A stretch of DNA of 64,000 nucleotides, taken from positions 3,596,001 through 3,660,000 of the forward strand of contig CM056874.1 in NCBI GenBank assembly GCA_029876055.1. Direction: 5' to 3'. Shown one piece after another: positions 44,725 to 55,017 of the stretch. The first letter of the stretch is position 1. Every line of letters begins with the position of its first letter. Source of the DNA: Madurella fahalii. Lineage: Eukaryota > Ascomycota > Sordariomycetes > Sordariales. The translations under genes were made by a program, and so were the position numbers. The notes under the pieces were generated by a model. The model was not told where the DNA came from. It did no database searches and saw only the letters and a list, made by a program, of their open reading frames with translations.

Positions 44725-47089
44725 ATGACTGCCGTTGCGAGTCCTCCTAGCTTTGCGAATCTCAATCGGCCGGGATGGATTAATGGGGGTCAGGCGCTGA
44801 ATTCGATCAACGCGGACGACGGCAGAGGAATCACCATGTTCATGCCTCGAAAGACCCTCCAACGCACAAACTCTTCGTCATCGGTGTCGTCGACATCCTC
44901 CACCTCCTCGACATCGACCGTCACATCCAATGCCAGCTCGCAGGCAAACGGCATCTCGATGCCCGCGGCGGGAGACGCGAGCGGGTGGCCAAATCCGACA
45001 CCCCGTAAGCGGCCGACCGCGAAGGCGCCATGGCCCAATGGGAAATCCGACACGGCACCCGATTACCCAAAGGGGCCAGGCGGTCGCGCCCTCATGGTGG
45101 TAAACGGCATCAATGGCGCCTCGCCAATGCACCAGCAACAGTCACTTCTCACGCCGCAGAACCAGCTCGTAGGCCAAGGCGGGCTCGGCCGTCCCGGCAC
45201 CGACGGGATGGGCTCGGGACGGCAGCCAGTCCTTTGCCTACTTTCCCTCAATGGCAGTTTCGAGCGCAAGACGATTTCGGTCCCTTTTTACCCAGATACC
45301 CTCCGAATCGGACGCCAAACGAACGCCAAAACCGTCCCTACCCCCGTCAATGGTTTCTTCGACAGCAAGGTCCTCTCCAGGCAGCATGCTGAGATATGGG
45401 CCGACAACAACGGTAAGATCTGGATCCGGGACGTCAAATCCTCAAACGGCACTTTCGTGAACGGGACGCGGTTGTCGCCCGAGAATAGGGAATCCGAGCC
45501 CCACGAATTGCAGACCCAGGACCACCTCGAGCTTGGAATCGACATTGTCAGTGAAGACCAAAAGACAGTCGTACACCACAAGGTCGCCGCCAAGGTCGAG
45601 CACGCGGGCTTCGTCACGCCTGCCACAAATGTGCTGGAGATGAACTTTGGGGACCTCGATCCTTCAGGCAACGGGATGATGCTCTCCCTGGGCGGCCCGC
45701 CCGCCAGGGGAAGAGCCGGCAGCCAGCCCTCTGTTGCTGGCACAAACCGCATGCCGCCTGGTAACATGACGGGGCAGATGAATACAATAGCCCAACAGCG
45801 ACAATTTTGGCTGAACCCTATAACGACGGAGCATATTGTCAAGAAACTCCACGTAAGTCATCGTCCCGAGGCCCCTACGCAGATCGACGTTGACACAGTC
45901 GCAGGCCGAGATGCGCAATGCACGGCTACAGAACCAGGATCTTGCTCGAACGAGCCAGTTCATCAATGCGCTCTTGTCCAAGGACGACATCAAGAACGCA
46001 GAAAAGCCCGAAGTTTCTGACCCTCCCAAAACTCACATTCCCAATGGCAATATCTCCTTCCGATCCGATGGCGGCAAAACCCGCTTCTCCGAACCCCCGG
46101 CCCCCCCGCCTTCACAGCCGCTCCCAGAAAAGCCCGATGCAGCCCGGCCCGGATCTTCTGACGTGCCGTCGCTGAAACGAGCCACGACAGAGCGGCCAAA
46201 GCCGGCCAACACCTCGCCTATCCGGCAGGATAACAGCCTTAACCAGATACTCTTGCTCACCGAAGCACTAAACAGTGCCAAAAAGGAACTCGACAACCAC
46301 ACTGCGAGGGTGCGGGATCTTGAAGAGATGTTGGCAAAGGAGCGCGAGGCTCGGTTATATGCCGAAGACATGGTGCATAAGATGGAAGAGAGTAGTCACT
46401 CCAAGATGAATGGCTCGGCCGACGTGCCGTTAGTCAATGGCCATTCCGAGCTAGACAAGGCATTCGACCCTCCGGCCGAACAACTCCCGAACCCCGAGGC
46501 CGAATTGCCGTCCGAGCCCGCTGAGCTAGAAAACTCCCCGTCTCAGCCAGACAAGACCGAGGTACTCGCCGCGGCGTTCCAGGCCCGCATAGACTCGATG
46601 GCGTCGGAAATGAACAGTCTGAGGGAGCAACTGGAGGCGTTCAGGCTGCGGGCGGAGAAGGCAGAGAGTGAGCGGGACGCCGACCGCAAGACGTTAGCCG
46701 AGATGGTGCGTCAGATACAGCAGCGCGACGAAGACGAGAAGCGGCGAGCGGGGGAGAGGGAGTCCCGGTCGGCGTCCAAGGGTAGGCGGCGTGTTTCGAG
46801 CCGGGACAAGCATTTAGAGGAGAAGTCGGCGCCGGGGATGAATGGCAGCGCCGTCGAGGCAGAAACCCAGACCGACGTCCCTGCGAACGAGGAAGTTTCT
46901 GACGCGCCCACGCTCTCGCGGGCAAACACCATCAAGGCTGGCGGGGGCGCCCTGGCGGTCCAGGGACAGCAGGACCCGAAACTATTACAGACGCTACCCT
47001 ACGCGTCCATGATCGGGGTTGTTCTCTTCGGGATGGGGCTGATGGCATACCTCAATGGCTGGCAGCCACAGCCGAGGCTGGACCGCTAG
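44725..47089 (+). CDS. pro45: FHA-domain STRIPAK subunit, SLMAP / PRO45 / HAM-4 homologue
   Basis: Probable SLMAP-type subunit of the STRIPAK phosphatase-kinase complex, needed for hyphal fusion and fruiting-body formation in Sordaria (PRO45) and Neurospora (HAM-4); the yeast relatives are Far9/Far10. Exons 44725-45852 and 45905-47089, with a 52-nt intron, giving 770 aa. A Ser/Thr-rich N terminus precedes an FHA domain at about 180-270, with the phosphothreonine-binding core LRIGRQTN, SRQHAEIW and SSNGTFVNG. A Pro-rich linker is followed by coiled coils (about 500-540 and 610-665). A single hydrophobic tail anchor (MIGVVLFGMGLMAYL) ends the protein, fitting the nuclear-envelope/ER/mitochondrial membrane location known for the family. 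The start is the first ATG in frame. Confidence 0.93.
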
Positions 47090-48541
47090 TCAAGAGTCCG
47101 CAATTGGTTGCTGAGTTTCTTTAAAACGCAGTGGCATAGCAGGGCATGGCGGGGCGATGCATTTTATGTTATGACGGACGACGAGAACAACCCCTAATAC
47201 TTTTTCATTTGCCCCTTCTTGCACAGTTCTACTTAACTGTTGGGACGACGACGAATTCGACGGTATTACAAGACGGATTTTTCCTTTATCTTTCCTTTGT
47301 CTTAGGTTCCTGACGTTTCAGTGGAGGAAGCCCGAGCGCGCCTTGTCTCTCATTTTACGTCAGCCGTCAAAACAACCTGATACATGTACATTCTTCCCTT
47401 TCGTCTCCTTTTCGTTTTGTCTTGTTTTCTTTGTTCACTCACACGCCTTTGGAGTTTTGACAGGCTGGACCAGTGGGGGGGGACAGAGGGTGCGCTTGAC
47501 CATTGATGGGGCAGGATCGGCGTTGCGTTCCTCTTAAACTTGAACATGTTTCCTCCAAGTATAGGGTGTCTCGTTAGGAAGGCTGTTGCGCTGTTCATTG
47601 TGAGCGCGGAAAGAAATGCAACGATCAGCTATCTTAGGTTGGTTATTGACGTGAATGAGGAATAGGACTTGCATCATTTATCTGATCTGGTTAAAAGACA
47701 TGCCATAACTTTGTGTTGTGCGTGCAGGAAATGTACCGCGCGCACGTCTCTCACAGCAGCCGTTTTGACAGCCCCCTGGTACAGCTAAACCGATTCTACA
47801 ACATGACAAGCGGCAAGGTGTTGGAAGAGGTGAGAGTTAACCGCTCCAATTTTCTTGGAACTGCGATGATAGCATGCCTCAGGAAAAAAAAATACAACTG
47901 GTAAAAAAAAAAAAAAAAAAAAAGGCCAAACCAGAAATAGGAAAATGTTCTACGGGTAATGGTGTTTATTAAGTATCTATGACCAGACCGATATGGGATT
48001 CACATCTCTATCGCACATTGACGGTCGTTAATCTATCCCGGCACCTTGCACATATATCAGTTTATACAAGCAAGCATTAGCCGACAACGTTGGCCTCCCA
48101 AACACCAGAAAGCAAAAGAACATCTAACATCAGTCAGTCAACTTCACTCAGCAAGCAAAGCCACTTTCAACTCATGCGTGGGCAAGCACCGCGATGATCC
48201 TCACCTTAGCTCTCAGCTCAGGATCCCCTGTCCATAACGGTCAGTATGCAAGCAATCACGCACACTCACCGGGGGTCTTTGGTTCTCACGGACACATGCA
48301 ATCCCCACGTCAGGTGTCACGGGTGCTATCACGTTACACACTTACTCACCTGCTCTCTCTCTCTCTCTCCGACTCTCATCGCACGTTAAGTAATGGCAAC
48401 AAGCACACCTCGCCTCGTCAACCGTCCGCCCCTAAATCGGTCCGTCCTTCTTCCTTCTCCCCCCCCCCCCCAAAAAAAAAGGTAAAGAAAAAGAAAAAGA
48501 AAAACCCCCGGCCGAAGGGGGCTAACAACCGCCGGCCGCCT
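47090..48541. other. Intergenic region between convergent genes
   Basis: About 1.45 kb with both 3' UTRs. It contains an A21 tract (47903-47923), a C13A9 junction (48459-48480) and a CT microsatellite (about 48352-48368). An exon-like stretch at 47728-47830 with acceptor-like and donor-like edges is discussed in findings. No gene is called. Confidence 0.45.
47903..47923. repeat. A21 homopolymer
   Basis: Twenty-one A, preceded 12 bp earlier by another A9-A10 run. It could be a retroposed poly(A) tail or simple slippage. Confidence 0.85.
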
Positions 48542-49555
48542 TTACCCGACAATATCGCAACACGAGCCCTTGGAGTGCGCCGCACAAGACCAGCACAAGA
48601 ACTCGAACCTGGAGTTGTCCGCGCCGCAGTTGCAGCACGCCCAGCCGCGGTCCTCGCCGAGGTAGGCGACGTCGGACCTGGTGCGCTCGGGGCCCATCGG
48701 GCCGGCGCGCGCGACGGCCGCGCGGTCGTTCGCCAGCGCCGTCCGCCACGCCGCCGCGTCCGACTGCGCCTTTTGGTAGTACAGGTCCCGGTAGTGGCTG
48801 CGGTAGCGCGGCTGGGCCAGGATCCGGCGCATCTTGGGGCCGAGATTCGGCAGGAGGGCGAGCGGGGCGTTGGGGTCGAAGTTGGTCGGGAGAGGCGGGA
48901 GCGGGATGGCGATGGGCTTCGCGCCTGCGCCGGCACCGGCGGCGGCACCGGCAGCGGCCCTGGTCTTCTTGCCTTTGGGACGAGCCTGTCTGGGGAGTGG
49001 TTCGGGGTGGTTAGCGACCGCCTCGTCCGCCCACTTAATGCTGATGGGGTCGGTTGCTCCCGCTACGCTGAGCTCCCCCGTGACGGTGAGCGGGCTGGTC
49101 TTGGCTTTGGCCTGGACGACTGTCACGGGCTGTAGCTTCTTCACCGGCCCAGAAGCGGCAGGCGTCTCTGTACGGCGGAGACCGAGGCGCCGTAACCCCC
49201 GGGTCAGCAAAGAGACGGGTCGGGACTTCTTCTTGGTATCTGATCCGCTTTGGCTTCCTGAAGACTGGATTGTCTGCGTAGGGGGTTTTCGGCAGAATGT
49301 GAGAGCAATCGGGTTGCTGCTGTCCTCGCTGTCCTCTGACTCGTACTCGTCGCTGTCGTTGTGGTTGAATACGGATGGATATTCGCCGCTCCGCTTGCAG
49401 GGTGGGACAACCGGCGTCAGTGGTCGTTTGCGGGAGACCACCATCTTGAGCGGTATCCCCCCCTGTTTTGGCCTGTAGGGACGAGTGGAACGGACCCCGA
49501 CCTTGAAGGGTTTCTTAGGCCGGTGCTGGTGTTGAGGCCTGGCGTGTTGTTGCAT
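48542..49555 (-). CDS. Protein of unknown function with C-terminal zinc-ribbon-like cysteines
   Basis: Single open frame of 337 aa with ATG at 49555 (MQQHARPQHQHRPKKP). The first ~60 residues are basic and Pro-rich, followed by an acidic Ser/Asp/Glu patch (about 66-82), a basic RRLGLRR segment, and an Ala/Gly run at about 205-219. The C terminus has a compact region with WACCNCGADNSRFEFLCWSC, a C-x2-C-x10-C-x2-C pattern resembling RanBP2-type zinc ribbons, which bind RNA or ubiquitin in other proteins. Just before it lies a helix-like region with RYRSHYRDLYY. I do not recognise the family. The basic/acidic disorder plus a zinc ribbon suggests a nuclear or RNA-linked role, but that is a guess. 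Confidence 0.7.
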   Translation of the reverse strand: MQQHARPQHQHRPKKPFKVGVRSTRPYRPKQGGIPLKMVVSRKRPLTPVVPPCKRSGEYPSVFNHNDSDEYESEDSEDSSNPIALTFCRKPPTQTIQSSGSQSGSDTKKKSRPVSLLTRGLRRLGLRRTETPAASGPVKKLQPVTVVQAKAKTSPLTVTGELSVAGATDPISIKWADEAVANHPEPLPRQARPKGKKTRAAAGAAAGAGAGAKPIAIPLPPLPTNFDPNAPLALLPNLGPKMRRILAQPRYRSHYRDLYYQKAQSDAAAWRTALANDRAAVARAGPMGPERTRSDVAYLGEDRGWACCNCGADNSRFEFLCWSCAAHSKGSCCDIVG

Positions 49556-50144
49556 CTCCAGTTAGTCGAACGAAGCTCAGGAGCTTCAGCGTTCACCCTT
49601 TTGGTCTTCTAGGTGCTCCTGAGTCTGAGTTGCCTGACTGTACCGTTAGCATAAGAACTTCCCGTGGGTTGAAAGAGGAATTGGAAGCTCTCAGTTGGAG
49701 AGCGGCTGTCTTATATTTGGGCACCATAGTCAACTTGTAAAATTCACTTGCGACAATGAAGCCAAAACAATCCAGTACATAGATAGACACCAAACAAGCG
49801 CTTTGTACGGTGAAGTTTGTAGAGTGTTCTTTGTTGTGCGCTGTATAGTGTCTGAAAGGCAAAAACATTGGATGGCTAATTACGCACAATTGAATGTTGC
49901 AAGCATAGCCTTGGACTTCACTTATTACTCATAGGACGACATCTGCGATAAGATGTCTTGATATGCACGAACAGTCGCGGTTGGCAAAGCAGATCGCCGA
50001 AACACTGTTAGGACTTTAAGTCAGGGGCCTATCTATCGCCTGAGGTAGAGTACATTCAAAACTGTATTATAAGCCATGGACACAGTTACAGCTCTGAAGT
50101 GCTAAAGTTTCTCCCATATCAAGTAACGCTAATCAAACATCTAT
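49556..50144. other. Spacer upstream of the zinc-ribbon gene
   Basis: About 590 bp, AT-richer, between the start of the zinc-ribbon gene and the stop of the sirtuin gene, both on the minus strand. Promoter plus 3' UTR; no gene is seen. Confidence 0.45.
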
Positions 50145-51423
50145 TCACAGAGCTGCCTTGCTTGTAGAATCACGGTTGTTCACTTTCTCCTCATGTTCTG
50201 TCAGGCTCTCTGTCCCGGTTCCTGACGGCTTGTCCATGCCGTCTGGCTGCGGCTCGTCGGCCGCTTCCGTCGCTGCTTGCTCTTCAGCTATCCGTGTTGT
50301 CCCAGGAGCCGCCTCGACGGCGACGTCCTTGATCGCATCTCCCTCATGCCGCGCGGTGCCCTTGTCCTCCTCGGCCTCCTTCTCCTGCAAATGCAGCACC
50401 TCTTCCACCTCGTCTGCCAACTTGGACACCTCGTCTTGCAGCGCAGCTACCCTCTTTTGGGGCCCCTGCAACTGCCTCTGGGCCTCCTCTTCCCCGACGA
50501 GCTCCCTCCACCTCGCCTCCAACTCGTCCCTCCACCCCAGCTCATCCGCCAGCTTCCTCACCCCGGTATCGCAGTCGCCGAGCACGAGCACGTCATCCGC
50601 CTGCGTACCCAAGGTTCCGACCCGCTCCAGGTTGAACAACACCCTCGGCACCGACTCGTCCGCCAGATTCGGCAGGCTCGCAAAAGGGTGCACCTGCAGG
50701 CTCGTGCCCATGACAAGAATCAAATCCGCCTCGGCGGCCATGCCGTTCAGCTCGAAGAAGGCGCGCGGCAGCGCCTCCCCAAAGAAAACGATGTCCGGCT
50801 TGACCAGCCCGTCGCACTCGCCCTTGCGCGCGCACCTCGGCACTTCTGCCCTCCGCACGTGCTCGCGCATGAGCGCGTCGTCGAACGGCGTCTTGCACTC
50901 GATGCAGCGCTGCGTGGCGAAGCTGCCGTGCGCCTCGACGATGCGCTCGGCGGGGATCCCCGCGGCGCGCTCCAGGCAGTCAATGTTCTGCGTGAAGAGC
51001 TGGTGCAGCAGGCCCTTGGAGGCTAGCAGGCTGATGAAGACGTGCGAGATGGTCGGGCGGTAGTTGCCCGGGTACAGCTCCTTGGCGAGGACGTAGAAAG
51101 GGGCGGGGTTCTGCTTGAAAAAGGCGAGGTCGAAGACGGCTTCGGGCTCTGGGAGGTTGAGCGCGGCCAGGTTGGCATAGAGGCCTGTCTCTGGGGATCG
51201 GAAGTCGGGGACTGGGGGTGGGGGTTAGTCAGACGAACGGCGATGGTGAGTGAGATTTGAGAGGAAACGCACTTCCTGCTGCAGTCGAGATACCTGCTCC
51301 CGTCATGACCACGATGCGCCGCGCCCGGCCCGACTTGATGTACTCTGCGACGGCGGCGAGGCTGCGCTCAGACAGCGTATAGGGCGGCGTGTCGTCGCCC
51401 ACGACGGATTGCTCTTGGCCCAT
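50145..51423 (-). CDS. HST2: NAD-dependent protein deacetylase, sirtuin Hst2/SIRT2 type
   Basis: Removes acetyl groups from lysines using NAD+; Hst2/SIRT2 proteins act on H4K16 and cytosolic targets. Exons on the minus strand are 51273-51423 and 50145-51211, with a 61-nt intron, giving 405 aa. The intron splits the cofactor loop: GAGISTAAG (42-50) joins IPDFRSP. Other signatures are FTQNIDCLE (about 123-131), the catalytic His145 in EAHGSFA, a zinc site with C153-x2-C156 and C177-x5-C183, and MGTSLQVHPFA. The last ~110 residues form a Glu/Ala-rich coiled coil and an acidic tail, a family-variable extension that may control location. ATG 51423 (MGQEQSVVGDD) is the first in frame after a Lys-rich 5' stretch with no Met. 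Confidence 0.94.
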
Positions 51424-52296
51424 CTTGCGTTTGTTCCGCTTGGGCTTCTTCTTTGGCTTTGAGCTCTTGCGCTTCCCTTGCACACAAAAGTCGTCAAAGT
51501 CACCAAAATGCTCAAGGTCGCCGAGGTCGTCGAGATGCTTTCCCAGGACACGCGGGCGGGGCCCAGATCCGTGTCGGCGGCCTATCTTGGAGGATTGCGG
51601 CTGTGCCGACAAGTTTTGAGGGGGGAGGGGGCTCAGATGAGACACTGGTGATGAATATGAGAGCCAATCGCGACAATCGGTGAAATGCTCAAGGAGTGAG
51701 GTGAGAATCACAATTTGTGAGGTGAGAAGCGGGAGCAAGGAAAGGAGTCGGACAAGTATTGAAGAGAAGGTACCACCGCTGTCGAAGATGCTGGTTGATC
51801 GTTGTCACATCACATTCCCACTGTGACAAGCTCCAGTCACTGCCCTATCAGGGAGAAGAGATTGCTCACTCGGCGTGAGTGGTCGGTGGAGAGGTGTGAA
51901 GGAGGGTTAGGGTTAATGATATAGCGTTGGTGACTGGTCTGTACTTCTGGCATCCTTGTTGGGAGCTGTGAGATGACACAGGACTACATAACTTGGGTAT
52001 CTTTGTTTCATATGCGCAGAAAGGGGCCAATGCACCACGCAGCTTCAGAAGCAGTTGGTGAACGTGGAGTATAGGAGGTAGGTCCAGGCTAATACGGGTG
52101 TAGCGCCAATTTAGTCACAGTTTGGGGTTCACAAAGGCAAATACTAGTGTTTTTAGAAGGCGACAGTACCTGTAATCAAGCCGTCGGCTGATCAGTCTAA
52201 TGTAGAACCTCGTCCTGATAAGGCGAGCTCTTTGCTGCAAGCCGTACATCTCCCGTTACTACTGCATCCACCCAACTTAACGAGAGCAGAAATCCC
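51424..52296. other. Intergenic region between GST and sirtuin genes
   Basis: About 870 bp on the minus-strand side: sirtuin promoter/5' leader and GST 3' UTR. It has a short GGGTTAGGGTT string near 51905, not telomeric. No gene is seen. Confidence 0.45.
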
Positions 52297-53151
52297 CTAT
52301 GGCAAGCTCCTCCCCTGCCTCGTAGCCCGTCCTACCTCAGACTGCGTCTTGTCCTCCGCGTACCGCTTATACACGTCGATATAATTCCCATCATCGCTCC
52401 AGGTCGCCTTCACACTCCCCCTCTCAACCGCCGCCTCAAACCACCTATCCCACCTCGCCCAGACCGCCTCATGCTCTCCCCTCTCCCCCTTCTTCGGGAT
52501 CCCCACCCCGCCGGGCTTGTAATGGTCAATCAAAAACAGCCTCTTCGCCCACGGCGCGAGCATGACATCCACCAGACTAAACCTCGCCCCCAGAAACCAG
52601 GGCCCATCACCACCCGCCCTCACCATCTCACCCGCAAAGTCCCTCAGACCCTTCAGAAACTCTTCCCTGACCTCCTCAATAGAATACTCCTTCTCCGGCG
52701 TGTGCTGCAGCAGCCTATAAAACACAGGCACCACCCTCGTGGCAATGTGATTGATCCACAGCCTGCACCTCGCCCTCTCATACTCGTCCCCCTCTCCCCA
52801 GGGGAGCAGCCTCGGCCCGTGGCGCGCCTCGTCAGCGAATGCCTCGTCGAGGTATTCGCACACGACGGTGCTCTCGTACAGCGCCTGCACCTTGCCTTTA
52901 TCCTCCAGCGCGAGGGTCGGGACCAAACCCCGGGGGTTCAGCGCCAGGAAGTCGGGCGCTTTGCGGTACGGGTTGATCTCGACGTACTGGTGGGGGATCT
53001 TCTTCTCGACCAGGACGATCCATGCGCGCTGGACAAAGGGGCAGAACCAGCCGCCGTAGAGCTTGAGCGGGTCCGGGGCGCTATGGGCCTCTGCGAGGGC
53101 GGCCGCGGCGCCGGTGGGGTGGGGGTGCAGCTCGGTGTCGACGGTCGACAT
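52297..53151 (-). CDS. Glutathione S-transferase, omega-like
   Basis: Cytosolic glutathione-dependent enzyme. Single exon of 284 aa, ATG at 53151. The thioredoxin-like N domain has LYGGWFCPFVQRAW with Cys37 at the position used by omega-class enzymes, which favour thioltransferase and dehydroascorbate reduction over conjugation. PRGLVPTL carries the cis-Pro, and ALYESTVVCEYLDEAF the glutathione gamma-glutamyl contact (Glu-Ser). The helical C domain follows, with WFLGARFSLVDVMLAPW, the conserved capping-box region. Length is slightly above the usual 240-260 because of about 25 extra N-terminal residues. The substrate is unknown; xenobiotic or oxidative stress roles are typical. Confidence 0.93.
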   Translation of the reverse strand: MSTVDTELHPHPTGAAAALAEAHSAPDPLKLYGGWFCPFVQRAWIVLVEKKIPHQYVEINPYRKAPDFLALNPRGLVPTLALEDKGKVQALYESTVVCEYLDEAFADEARHGPRLLPWGEGDEYERARCRLWINHIATRVVPVFYRLLQHTPEKEYSIEEVREEFLKGLRDFAGEMVRAGGDGPWFLGARFSLVDVMLAPWAKRLFLIDHYKPGGVGIPKKGERGEHEAVWARWDRWFEAAVERGSVKATWSDDGNYIDVYKRYAEDKTQSEVGRATRQGRSLP

Positions 53152-53640
53152 GCTGGTTGGTCAACGTGCTGGCTGCGGTGGTTGGGTGGGGGGCCCTGAA
53201 TCTCCTCGGAGGGGCGACCGTGATGCCAGTGAATGGGACTTTGGGTGTTGACGTGAGGATGCACTTTGGTAGGCGGACGATCGGCATGAAATTCGGACGG
53301 GATTGAGGTTTGGCAATTTAGGGATGGAGATTTGTGTCAGTTGCTCGAAAACCAGTCGCTGCACATCGCGGCCGCAATCCATGACGTGATGCCCGGCATA
53401 GTGGGGAACCGGGCTGCCCCTCAGCAGAACATGTAACTAGGCACACGTATAAATACAAGTAACAGTATCTAACCCGTCGATCTAAGCCAAGCGGAACGGT
53501 CTTACAAAAAGTCTCGGTACATTCGCTGGCAACGCCCTGAGAGCCCACAAAAACGCCACGACACGGTTAACAGTCCCGACGCCAAGCTCCCGACCTGTCC
53601 TCACTTGCGATATACCCCACGCCCGGAAGAGCAACCTCCA
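53152..53640. other. Spacer and GST promoter
   Basis: About 490 bp between two minus-strand genes: the GST promoter/leader and the 3' UTR of the membrane protein gene. No gene is seen. Confidence 0.45.
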
Positions 53641-55017
53641 TCAGCCATACCAGCGAACACTAGTGTTTGTGGTATCCGTCGTCATGGTATCCCTTCCATA
53701 ATATGCCGGTCCCGGCGGCTCCGGTATCCTACCGCTAGACATAGGGAGGCCCGGACGCGGCAGCGTGGCCGAAGGCGGCACGGACGGAGACGGTGGTATC
53801 TCGGGGCCGTTGGGCTGTGTAGGTGACTTGACATCATCCAGCCACTCGACCACTGGCTTCGACGTCTGCGGTGTTAACGACCCCCCTAGCGCCGCATAGG
53901 CCTTTTCGTCAAGGAAGGCACCTTCCATATCGTTTCTATCACCGCCAGCGGCGTACGCGGCCGTCATGAGTTCGTCCATGATCTTGGTGTTGGTCTTGGT
54001 TGGGTCGTGAATGCCAATTCCGCCGGGGATTGGGCCGCCAATATCGGGTGAGTATGGCTTGTCCTCTAGCTTGTCGCCCCTGAACGGTAGGAATGGGAGG
54101 CCCCGGTCACGACGCCACTTTCTCCAGAAAAATGCTGCGCCGATGAGCAGGCCGATAAAAGCTGGCTGGTGTTAGCTGCACGGCTCAACGAAGCGCCTTG
54201 GTTTACGGGGTAACGTACCGAGAACCCCTATTACGATACCCGCCGCAGCTCCGACGTCGACGCCGCTTTGCGCCGAGGGAGACCCACCGAGGCCTTCGCC
54301 TTGCTGGTCCGCCTGGCTGTCAGCAGGTATTACTTCCAGGTCTCCGGTCTGCGCAGCGCCAGTTGCTGGCACAGTAAGTGAGGGTCCGTTTGTGGCTGAT
54401 ACGATTGGTGTCAGCGACAAGGTCGACATTTCCACGGGCGCCGTCCCCGTCAGCGATGTCACAAGCTCATCGAGGCCAGAGCTGCTGCTTGATGATGCGA
54501 TTGGGAGGGACGTCGTTGAAAGGGTCGGTTGAGACGATGACTCGATGGTGCGAGTCGTTGTCGCAGTTGCAGGAGCCCCTGGAGACGGGGACGAGGTCTC
54601 ATCAGCCGACTCCTCGCCGTCAGTCTCGGTCTCGACCCCTTCTTCGATCCCGTCCTCGGCTGAGAGGGTGTTTCCTGGGATGATTCGTACTCCTGCGGCA
54701 GGCAAGGGTGTAACTGTCGGTCTCGTGCCTATTATTTGCACTCCCGCGCCGGCACCCACGCTTGTAGTGCCGGGAGCGGGAGGCGCGATCCCGCCGTTTT
54801 CGTCGGCTTCGTCGTCAGAGTCGATGGCATCGTCTGACTCGTCGCCTGAACTGTCGACGTCAAGGGCATCGTCAGAAGACTCGGCCTCTTCGTCGGCGTC
54901 GTTCTCGTCGTCAGCCTCCTCCTGACGTTGGGCCAGTCGCCTGGCGACTCTCTCCCGGCTTCTCATCTGTAGCCATGCATGGTTCCGCCGGCGGAGCGTC
55001 GGGCCTGTCACCCTCAT
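53641..55017 (-). CDS. Acidic single-pass membrane protein of unknown function
   Basis: Exons on the minus strand are 54219-55017 and 53641-54161, with a 57-nt intron carrying a GCTAAC branch, giving 439 aa from ATG 55017. The N-terminal 30 residues are Arg-rich and helical (LRRRNHAWLQMRSRERVARR). A Glu/Asp/Ser-rich region follows (about 35-75), then a Ser/Thr/Pro-rich stretch (about 85-245) typical of O-glycosylated stalks. A single membrane span is built across the splice (GIVIGVL to AFIGLLIGAAFF, about 258-277), then the stop-transfer RKWRRDRG and a ~155-residue tail. The layout resembles Mid2/Wsc-like surface sensors, but there is no Cys-rich head and no signal peptide at this start; a missing first exon is possible. 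I do not recognise a family. Confidence 0.7.
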
